Assembly (NCBI GenBank): GCA_963995505.1
Contig: OZ023192.1
Location: forward strand, 17,405,001-17,469,000
Origin: Hypericum androsaemum
Lineage: Eukaryota; Streptophyta; Magnoliopsida; Malpighiales; Hypericaceae
Reading direction: 5' to 3'
Length of the DNA stretch: 64,000 nt
Position numbers and translations under genes: made by a program. The notes under the pieces are model-generated. The model worked only from the letters and a program-made list of their open reading frames with translations. It did not search any database and had not been told where the DNA came from. Of the stretch, positions 55,601 to 64,000 are shown piece by piece. Positions within the stretch are counted from its first letter, which is position 1, and each line of letters begins with the position of its first letter.

Positions 55601-55943
55601 AGTGGCATTGTCTACCACTGAGGCGGAGTACATGGCTATAACTGAAGGTGTGAAGGAGGCTATCTGGTTGAAAGGTTTCTTCAGTGAAATCTGTGAGAAG
55701 CTGCAGGTCAGTACAGTGTACTGTGATAGTCAAAGTGCTATCCATCTCACGAGGGATGCTATGTATCATGAGAGGATAAAGCACATTAATGTGAGGTACC
55801 ACTTCATTCGGGAGCACGTTGCTCAAGGTGACATTGTTGTGAGCAAGGTGGGTACCAAGGACAACTCTGCAGACATGTTGACGAAGCCGCTTTCTGGTAC
55901 TAAGTTCGAGCATTGCTTGGACTTGGTCGGTGTTCGTGCTTGA
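52672..55943 (+). pseudogene. Pol of copia 2 with four stops and one frameshift
   Basis: Protease (WVLDSACTFHM; usual Gly-Ala/Ser of DSGA replaced by Ala-Cys), pre-integrase block (SLWHM), integrase core ([17 protein letters not shown]), RT (YVDD near 54990) and RNase H ([16 protein letters not shown]). Stops: TGA 53239-53241, TAG 53572-53574, TGA 54751-54753, TGA 54871-54873. A one-base shift near 55400 separates RT from RNase H (55422-55943). Between these the frame is long and clean. Confidence 0.9.
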
Positions 55944-56025
55944 TGCTGATTGCCCTTAGGGGCTGGTGGTGAAGGTGGAGAAACGTTGATGTTAGAGTCA
56001 TAGAATTTGGTCCAAGGTGGAGATT

Positions 56026-56298
56026 TGTTAGGGATTGTTCCAAATTCCTAATTAGAGTAGGGCTCTATTTCCTAATCAGAATAGAGTACTAGTCTCCTAT
56101 ATATATACGGCCTATGCCTAGGTCTTATTTATACTAGTTGAGAGTTGTGAGGTAGAGAGAACCCTCACGGAGGCCTTGTAACCGATTGGACTCGCATAGT
56201 GGACGACTCTCCTTTGCCCGTAGTTTTCTCCCCGTCTTGGGATTTTTACATAATTCTTGTGTCTCGTGTTTTACTCGTTTCAATCTTATTTCTCAACA
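56026..56298 (+). repeat. 3' LTR of copia 2
   Basis: TGTTAGGGATTG at the start and TTTCTCAACA at the end give canonical TG…CA tips with TGTT/AACA inverted ends. A TATATATA box lies near 56099. Purine-rich AAGGTGGAGAT precedes it. Confidence 0.85.
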
Positions 56299-58162
56299 GA
56301 GCCAATGTTCCTTTTTGAAGGGCAGAATCAAAGTATAGTGTCGAACAAATCGGCGTAACCGTCAGAAGACCCCTTCAATTGGCTAGAATTCCTTTCTTGA
56401 ACGAAACTTGATCTTGTGGAAGCACATTGGTTTGACGATATATTTTGTGCCATACACTACGAACTATCCAAATGACTATTTTTAGTGTCCGAATCCGAGT
56501 TAGGTGTTGTACCTGATTCATCGGATCGGACGAGCAAGCCAACACAACAATGATGATTTTTTTTCCTAGGTTTGCCCTTTGGGGAAATCGAAAGTCTTGT
56601 TTTGATGGGGATTGGAGTAATGGCCTAGTGGGTATTGATAATTTAGTGACTTGTAATTTCAGTGGACCAGACGCATGTACATTATGTTTTGATGGGCTCA
56701 AGAGATTTAATAAAGTTTGAGTTTAAATATTTTTAAATCTGATATTTTGGATATCTAAAATTTCAAATTTATTATCTGTATTTGAGTCCACGATATTCAT
56801 ATCGGATAATCCGAATCCAAGTTCGAATTCGAAATCTTTTTTTATATCAGATACGGATAACGGATATCGTATTTTTTACTCACCCCTACTTTCACCCCTT
56901 GTGAAAATGAAAAAACTTTATTTCAGAGAAAAATAAAGCTCAATATCGTATAAATCCACAGACTTTAGATTAAACCGTAAATTTGAATTCTCAAAAAAAC
57001 TTTCTTATTATGAAGCACTTCAAAATTACTTTCACGTATGTACGAAAGTACTTTAAAAATACCCCAAATCAAAACGTTTTGGTTAAATAAAAGTTGTTGG
57101 AAATAGTTATTCTTGCTATTATTATTGTCATGCAATAATTGGGCATATTCTATAGAAATAGCATATGAAACATATGATTGGACAATATTAAAATAGTGGA
57201 AAAAACTCACAATAACATTTTGAACAAATTGTAAAAATACCACCACCTTGATGATCATATTCTCCAAATTTAATTTTCCTCTTCGATAATTTTTTCATAT
57301 TTAATCCTGAACGAGGCCACATCAAGCTAACCATAAATTACCTGCCTATATGGCGCCATGCCTTAAGGGTAAGTAAGCTCGCAAGGTACAACGCAAAATT
57401 GCTTGGTCAGATGGAATCGACAATCTAACCGGCCTAAAACCCTCAGCGATTGCAGAACTGAAACTCTATGCAAAATGAGAATACATATGATATGCTAAGG
57501 GGGAGAGAGGAGACTAAAAATCTATGTAAATTTTTGGTATATTTGAAATGAAAGGAGGAGGTCTCATTTATCGACTGGCTTTGAGACCCCATTAAATTCT
57601 AGACTAATTACAATCATTAATTTTTCTATTAACAATGGTCAATAAATGGATGGTAATATCCATTAATATCACTATTAACCACGCTCAATTAAAGAACGGT
57701 TAAGGGATTCACAGATCTCAAAAATAATTAGTGTGACGCACAATATAATAAGCTCAAAATTTCTAAGAGATTATATTTAATTAGATTTTTCTTTCCAATT
57801 AATCTCTTAGGCTCAATCCCAACATACAATGTTGGATAACATCCACAATAGATTAAAAATATAATTCTCCAACAAAAGTAAATTAAAATGTATTTCTTTA
57901 GTTGATCTAACATTACGAGTGATGATGTAGAAGTGCTTTAAAAGTATACAATTGCTTAGATTCTTCCAAGATTACGAGATTAAAAATAAGTGGAAATCTT
58001 CTATAGATGGTGATAATCAATTTTTTTAGGGGTATGGTGATAACCAATTTGAAAACTAAGATATACAGTGAAAATCAAATGAATAAGTAGCTTTCTAATG
58101 CTATGAACAACCGGGACGGTGAAAAAAAATAAAAGAGTTAATCAACCAGCATCAGACAACAA
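56299..58162. other. Intergenic DNA between copia 2 and copia 3
   Basis: No gene. Frames at 56375-56701 and 56965-57267 have no domain. 56700-56890 contains 'gatattcatatcggataatccgaatccaa', a low-complexity TATCGGAT-type stretch like the ends of some plant DNA elements. Confidence 0.45.
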
Positions 58163-58503
58163 TGATAAAAGATTGCCATGATACGAAGAAGAAGAAGAAG
58201 TGAGAGCAGCTGATTTCAAGGATTGTTATACACTGCCTTCTTACGTTTTAGTTAGCACGTGAGATACATGTGAAGGACTTAGTCATTTTACTTGTACGGT
58301 GTTGTTTTGATTTTGTTGAGCCAACTATATAAACTAGAACAGTGTACTAGCTAAACACGTAGAATTAAGAGGGAAAGAAGGCGGTTACACTTCTTCTCCC
58401 TGAGCTCAACTCTAGAGCTTTCTCTCTCTTTAAGCTTTCTCTCTCCTAGAGCTTTCATGACTACTTTTCTCTAGCCTTTTTTTGTTTCGCTTCAGTTTTG
58501 TTA
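58163..58503 (+). repeat. 5' LTR of copia 3
   Basis: 341 bp, TGATAAAAGATTGCC to CAGTTTTGTTA, with five AAG units at about 58185-58200, a TATATAAAC box near 58326 and CT-rich leader DNA. Confidence 0.85.
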
Positions 58504-58521
58504 TGGTATCAGAGCCACTAG

Positions 58522-59010
58522 GTGACATCAGAGCCTAGTAGCATCCTGGATCTTGCACCTCGAAGCTTCAAGGGAGCTCTAATGGCGGGGAGATTACCAT
58601 GCGAAGTAGATCCTCGTCCCGCGATGCCCGATCCTCCAGTCCACAGTTCTTCTCCACAGATTTTTGGCTCCTCTTGCGAGTCTTCACTCTTCTACCTTCA
58701 TCCAAGTGAGAATCCTACTTCTGTTCTTGTTACGCCATTGCTAAATAATACTAATTACCATAGTTGGAGTAAGTATATGACATGTGCGCTTAGATCTAAG
58801 AAGAAATGGCCGTTAGTGGATGGATCTGTTAAGCCTCCTGAGTTTGATGATGATGATTATCTGAAATGGAAAAGTTGCAATAGCATGATCATTAGTTGGT
58901 TTATCGCTTCGGTTGAGCTTTCGATTGTGCAAAGTATCAATGGATTAGAGACTGCTGCAGAAGTTTGGTTAGATTTGAAGGAACCTTTTGGAACGGGTGA
59001 TTCTATTTAG
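58522..59010 (+). pseudogene. Gag fragment of copia 3
   Basis: 162 codons with the gag N-terminal pattern (SLFYLHPSENPTSVLVTPLLNNTNYHSWSKYM, then KWKSCNSMIISWFIASV). It ends at TAG 59008-59010. The C-terminal capsid part and the zinc knuckles are absent: only about 60 bp separate this stop from the protease region, so gag is internally deleted. Confidence 0.82.
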
Positions 59011-59044
59011 ATAGCTAGGTTGTCCCATCACAGAGTCATCCCAG

Positions 59045-62000
59045 GTGAATGTTGTCCAAAACTCATGCTTCACTGGTAAACATTCCATTTCTTTTAGTAG
59101 AGCTTGTTCCAGTTTTCAATCATCTAGTACTTGGAATATAGATTCAGGTGCTTCTGACCGTATAGTTTGTTCTCCTCAGTTTTTCCTAGACAGTCATCCT
59201 ATCCAAAATACTACAATCCAACTTCCAAATCACCAACAAGCAGTTGCTTCTCACATTGGCATTGTCAAGATTTCCTCTGATTTAGTCTTATTCAATGTTC
59301 TATTAGTTCCTAATTTTACATTTAACCTGTTGTCTGTCAGTAAGTTAACACATTCTACTCCTGTTCAACTAATCTTTAAGCACAATTTGTATTTGATTCT
59401 GGCCCTTTCCAGTGCGAGGGTGATTGGTAGTGCTATGGCAACCCAGGGCCTCTATATCCTAACCTTACCACAACCAATACCCACATCATATACCTTAACC
59501 GAGCTACCAGCTAGCCAACCAATAGACCACATTGACAATAAGCTTGCAGCTAATACCACTACACATGGGCTGGATGTTTGGCATTGTAGACTTGGTCACC
59601 TACCTTATCCAAGAATGAGACAAGTTAGTAAGCTGGATCCTACTGTGACTTGCAAGCATTTACAGCATTGTGATGTTTGCCACTACTCTAGACATAAGCG
59701 ATTGGAATTTCCAATTAGTGATTCTGTTGCTTCAAACTATTTTGAATTGATCTATGTAGACATTTGGGGAAAGTATAAGGACCCCTCTTACGATGGATTT
59801 TCGTATTTCTTGACTATAGTTGATGATTATTCTTGACCAATATGGTTGTACCTGATGAAGGATAAATCGCATATGCATCAGTTGCTCGAGCATTTTAGTC
59901 ATCTTGTTGAAACCCAGTTTGCCAAGAAGATCAGACGAGTAAGAACAGATCAAGGGAAAGAGTTTCACCTCACAGATTTCTACAACTTCAAAGGAATCTT
60001 ACATGAGACCAGTTGTGTTTACACCCCCACAACAGAATAGTCGCGTAGAAAGGAAACATCATGATATACTTAATACAGCTCGCGCGTTGATTTTCCAGAC
60101 ACATTTACCTACCTATTTTTGGAGTGACACAGTTCGACATGCCGTGCATCTGATAAATAGATTGCCATCTATGGCACTTGGGCATAAAACACCTTTTGAG
60201 ATTTTATACAAGAAACCACCAACTTTGGGCCATCTTTTGAGTTTTTGGCTGCCTCTGTTATGCAGGGACAACCAGAGCTCATAGAACTAAGTTTGATGCA
60301 CGGGTAAGAAAGTGTGTTCTCTTGGGCATTCCTTCTGGCATTAAGAGCTACAAGCTCTATGATTTGGCCTCTCATGACGTTATCATCTCCAGAGATGTAG
60401 TGTTCTATGAGACCATGTTTTCCTTCAAGTATTTCACCTTTTATGATTCCAATTATCACCATACATCAGTCTCTCAACCCTTCCTTCAATATGCCATTCC
60501 ACAATCCAGTTTTGTTGATGATTCATCATATTTCCCTATACCTACCTCTTTCGATACATTAGATGCATCACCTTCACTTCAACCATTTGATACTTATATT
60601 ACATCCCTTTCTCCTTCACTAGAATCTGCATCATCTCCTGAACCTTTCCCTGCCGCCCAACCTTGTGCTCCACCTCCGCGCCATTCCACCAAACCTAAAC
60701 TCATCCCTACCTATCTCCACGACTATGCCTTTGACTTGCCACCACAGCACACCAAGTCGCCCTCAGGTCTGTCTTCTTTGTCCTTGTCTCTGAGTTCTAC
60801 TCCTTATCTAATTCAGTCATATTTTACACTTGCTCGTTTATCACCAATTTTTAGAGCTTTTAGTGTGTCTATAGCCACCCAAGTAGAGCCTACCACTTAT
60901 GAACAGGCAGCCAGGGAGGTCTGTTGGCAAATTGCTATGCAGGAGGAGTTAGATGCTTTGGCCCAGACTAACACTTAGTCCTTGGTTTCTCTGCCTCCTG
61001 GGAAGCATCTCATTGACAGTAAGTGGGTGTTTAAGATTAGACACAAGGCAGATGGTAGCATTGAGCGCTACAAGGCCAGGCTCGTTGCCAAGGGTTACAC
61101 GCAATCTCTCGGTATTGACTATTTTGAAACCTTTAGTCCTGTGGCTAGAATGACTACCATTCATGTTTTGTTGTCAGTAGCAGCCAGCAGACAATGGCAT
61201 CTCCAACAACTTGATGTCAATAACGCTTTCTTGCATGGAGATCTTGATGAGGAGGTCTATATGCACCTTCTGCAAGGCCTTCAAGTTTCTTCCGCCGATT
61301 CGCATAAAGTCTGTAAACTGCAAAAATCATTGTATGGTCTGAAACAGGCCAACAGACAATGGTTTGCTAAGCTACACTCTATTCTCATTGCGTTCGGTTA
61401 TGTTCAATCTCAATGTGACTACTCTATGTTCACTTTGAAGAAGGATCATAGTTTGACCATACTTTTAGTGTATGTCAATGACATCATCTTAGCAGGGAAC
61501 TCTATTGATGTCATCACTGCCACTAAAAGTCACCTTGAACAAACTCTCAAGCTCAAGAATCTTGGCACTTTTAAGTTTTTCCTGGGCTTGGAGGTGGCCA
61601 GAAATGCAAGTGGTATCCAAGTATGTCAGAAGAAGTATACTCTCGAGTTGCTTCAAGATGCCGATTATCTTGGATGCAAGCCTAGACGAATGCCCATGGA
61701 TGTAAATTATAAATTATGTAATGACCCCGATTACTCTGGTGAGCTGCTCGATGTCTTGGCTTATTCTGCAGATAGAAAGCCAGTCATTAAAACCAAAGTA
61801 GACGGGAAGTAGGTTGTTGAGAATTCAGTGCATTATCGCCGGCTCATAGGGAAGTTGCTTTACTTGACTGCAACTCGACCAGATATCAATTTTGTGGTTC
61901 AACAACTGAGTTAGTTTCTCACATCACCTCGTTATGCTCATCTCACCACTGCGTATCATGTTTTGAAGTATCTCAAGTCTTCCCCTGGCAAGGGTTTATT

Positions 62001-62514
62001 CTTTTCTTCTGCCAAGATAAATTTTTAACTCAAGGCCTATTCTGATTCAGATTGGGGCACTTGTCCTGACTCCAGGCGTCCTGTTACTGGATATTGTGTA
62101 TATCTTGGAGATAATTTGGTTTCTTGGAAGGTCAAGAAGTAGCCCATTGTGTCTCTTTCCACTTGTGATGCTGAGTAAAGGGCTTTATCTTTCACCACTC
62201 GCGAAGTTCAATCTTTAAGTTATTTGTTGCAGGATATGATGGTTTCTCTGGCTGGTCCTATCTTGATCTATTGCGATAACAAATCTGCCATCTATATCGC
62301 CGAGAATCCTGTGTTTCACGAATGCACGAAACACATTGAGCTTGATTGCCATTTCATTCGGAAAAATGTACAGCAATGTCTTGTTAAGCTCTTCCTTATG
62401 GACACTGCCTATCAGCTCGCCGATTTGTTTACCAAGAGTTTTTCTGCCCCACGATTTGAGTTTTTGGCCTCTAAGCTTGGCCTGCTTGATCTCTGTAGTC
62501 CCGCTTACGGGGGA
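59045..62514 (+). pseudogene. Pol of copia 3, multiply broken
   Basis: Protease (WNIDSGASDRI), pre-integrase block (VWHCRLGHLPYPRM, C-VCHYSRHKR), integrase (DIWGKY, VDDYS, RTDQGKEF, VERKHHDIL), RT and RNase H (YCDNKSAIYI) in order. Breaks: TGA 59834-59836, frameshifts near 60030 and 60235, TAG 60976-60978, TAG 61810-61812 and further stops near 61912, 62027, 62141 and 62176. The RT active site reads YVND (61471-61482) instead of YVDD, so one catalytic Asp is lost. Confidence 0.88.
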
Positions 62515-62558
62515 TGATAAAAGATTGCCATGATACGAAGAAGAAGAAGAAGAAGAAG

Positions 62559-62589
<31 letters not shown>

Positions 62590-62891
62590 GAGAGTAGCTG
62601 ATTTCAAGGATTGTTACACATTGCCTTCCTGCGTTTTAGTTAGCACGTGAGTTGCATGTGAAGAACTTGGTCATTTTACTTGTACGGTGTCGTTTTGATT
62701 TTGTTGAGCCAACTATATAAACTGGAACAGTGTACTAGCTAAACACGTGGAATTAAGAGGGAAAGAAAGCAGTTACACTTCTTCTCCCTGAGTTCAAGTC
62801 TAGAGCTTTTTTTCTCTTTAAACTTTCTCTCTCCTAGAGCTTTCATGGCTACTTTCCTCTAGCCTTTTTTTGTTCCGCTTCAGTTTTGTTA
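62515..62891 (+). repeat. 3' LTR of copia 3, first copy
   Basis: 377 bp; 17 AAG units at 62538-62588, against about five in the left LTR, explain the extra 36 bp. Confidence 0.88.
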
Positions 62892-63257
62892 TATAAGCAG
62901 AGGATGATGTCTCGTTCTTTAAGGAGAGAAAATTTTCTAATGATGACTAGGGAGGTTGGCCCAAATTGGAGCACAAAGTTTCAAGTATTGGGACAACAAA
63001 AGTACAAAATAGGCAAACGTGTATAAAAGAGTGGTCACTTGGTTGATAATCCTGTATTTCACGAACGCACGAAACACATCGAGCTTGATTGCCATTTCAT
63101 TCAGAAAAATGTACAGCAATGTCTTATTAAGCTCTTCCATATGGACACTGCCTATCAGCTCGCCGATTTGTTTACCAAGAGTTTTTCTGCCCCACGGTTT
63201 GAGTTTTTAGCCTCTAAGCTTGGCCTGCTTGATCTCTGTAGTCCCGCTTACGGGGGA

Positions 63258-63289
63258 TGATAAAAGATTGCCATGATACGAAGAAGAAG

Positions 63290-63320
<31 letters not shown>

Positions 63321-63622
63321 GAGAGTAGCTAATTTCAAGGATTGTTACACATTGCCTTCCTGCGTTTTAGTTAGCACGTGAGTTGCATGTGAAGAACTTG
63401 GTCATTTTACTTGTACGGTGTCGTTTTGATTTTGTTGAACCAACTATATAAACTGGAACAGTGTACTAGCTAAACACGTGGAATTAAGAGGGAAAGAAAG
63501 CAGTTACACTTCTTCTCCCTGAGTTCAAGTCTAGAGCTTTTTTTCTCTTTAAACTTTCTCTCTCCTAGAGCTTTCATGGCTACTTTCCTCTAGCCTTTTT
63601 TTGTTCCGCTTCAGTTTTGTTA
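63258..63622 (+). repeat. 3' LTR of copia 3, second copy
   Basis: 365 bp; about 13 AAG units at 63280-63319. Otherwise nearly the same as the first copy and more distant from the left LTR. Confidence 0.88.
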
Positions 63623-63773
63623 TATAAGCAGAGGATGATGTCTCGTTCTTTAAGGAGAGAAAATTTTCTAATGATGACTAGGGAGGTTGGCCCAAATTGG
63701 AGCACAAAGTTTCAAGTATTGGGACAACAAAAGTACAAAATAGGCAAACGTGTATAAAAGAGTGGTCACTTGG

Positions 63774-64000
63774 GCTTCAAATGCTGTAATCGGAAGTGAT
63801 CTAACGTTTTTCTAATTTTTGATATATCTACTAATCAGGATTTTAAATACAGTAAAACTATAAAGACGCTAACATTTTTTCCAAAGTTTAACATAATTTT
63901 AAGTCTCTCAAAATTGTGACATTTCTATTTAACTTAGTTGCATCCGAGGCGCTCAAGTGATCAAGTTTTATAATCGTGGAAATATATAAAAGGGCAAATT
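63774..64000. other. Right-edge intergenic DNA
   Basis: AT-rich. The last 12 bases, AAAGGGCAAATT, equal the start of MULE-d and its left flank (38454-38465), so another MULE may begin here. Too short to prove. Confidence 0.3.

Larger units (their letters stand above)
52059..56298 (+). mobile_element. Ty1/copia retrotransposon 2 (Tnt1/Tork-like), left end in the gap
   Basis: Gag remnant, zinc knuckle, protease, integrase, RT, RNase H and a 273-bp right LTR are present in order. Motifs such as ELEQLDVKTAFLN and [14 protein letters not shown] are typical of the Tnt1/Tork branch. Stops and at least three frameshifts make it inactive. The left LTR, and therefore the target duplication, cannot be seen. 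Confidence 0.9.
58163..63622 (+). mobile_element. Decayed Ty1/copia retrotransposon 3 with duplicated right end
   Basis: Left LTR 58163-58503, PBS TGGTATCAGAGCC 58504-58516, gag-pol remains 58522-62514, right LTR 62515-62891 and, after 150 bp of flank and a copy of the last RNase H codons, a second right LTR 63258-63622. LTRs differ by many substitutions and by AAG-repeat length, so it is older than copia 1. No target duplication was found at 58158-58162 versus 62892 or 63623. Confidence 0.88.
62305..63773 (+). repeat. Tandem duplication, 743-bp period, of the right end of copia 3
   Basis: Copy 1 is 62305-63047 and copy 2 is 63048-63773. Each holds the end of RNase H, the purine tract, a full right LTR and 150 bp of flank (TATAAGCAGAGGATGATG…GAGTGGTCACTTGG). 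Copies differ at scattered sites and in AAG number. Including host flank shows it arose after insertion. Confidence 0.92.

Noticed and set aside
62538..63319. AAG arrays considered as a CRISPR-like or satellite array
   Set aside because: Simple microsatellites within LTRs; no unique spacers.

Overview
This is nuclear DNA from a flowering plant, most likely a eudicot. It is AT-rich, has plant-type introns and carries type I MADS-box genes, Ty1/copia and Ty3/gypsy retrotransposons, L1-type LINE fragments, hAT elements, Mutator-like (MULE) elements and long-terminal-inverted-repeat MITEs. The species cannot be fixed from the sequence. There are no bacterial features, no CRISPR array and no convincing tRNA or rRNA gene.

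The backbone is a decaying cluster of type I (M-alpha, AGL62/AGL61-like) MADS-box genes in three groups. Group A is intronless, about 180 residues, with three copies on the minus strand: A1 4117-4653, A2 24339-24872, A3 34048-34593. Group B is intronless, 190 residues: B2 26083-26655 and B3 39472-40044 are intact, and B1 7239-7476 is a deletion pseudogene. Each A copy is followed to its right by a B copy with matching flanks, so an A+B pair has been duplicated twice. Group C has one intron and a C-terminal run of about 15-residue Gly-rich PLFE-type repeats: C1 11296-12343 looks intact, C2 16518-17563 has lost its GT splice donor, C3 46755-47392 is a 3' fragment and C4 48549-49524 is a pseudogene. 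C1 and C2 lie head to head in a large imperfect inverted duplication. Proteins of this class are nuclear DNA-binding factors, best known from the female gametophyte and endosperm, where they pair with M-gamma MADS proteins.

Layout. 1-3600: intergenic, a possible gene edge, an LTR/PBS-like scrap, a SINE-like unit. 3600-7550: unit A1+B1 with an hAT-like insertion. 7690-9915: a MULE nested in a MITE. 10300-18500: inverted C1/C2 duplication with a foldback MITE in the C1 promoter. 19096-21273: two adjacent MULEs, the second a Pack-MULE holding a piece of the diphthamide gene DPH1. 21430-22830: L1 LINE remnant. 23990-27000: unit A2+B2. 28150-33240: gypsy-type noncoding DNA and a broken minus-strand gag-protease with minisatellites. 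33535-40660: unit A3+B3 with an internally deleted hAT (35928-37900) and a MULE (38457-39361). 41185-46117: complete copia element 1. 46640-50470: C3 and C4. 50560-51045: LINE fragment. 51859-52058: 200-N gap. 52059-56298: copia element 2, left end hidden by the gap. 58163-63622: decayed copia element 3, whose right end is tandemly duplicated.

No multi-gene pathway or new defence-type system is visible. The main interest is birth and death of a MADS cluster under transposon pressure, read through exact target-site duplications, paralogous empty sites, a TATA box turned into a (TA)n microsatellite, a promoter deletion, a splice-donor loss and a captured gene fragment. All identities rest on reading motifs by eye; no database search was run.
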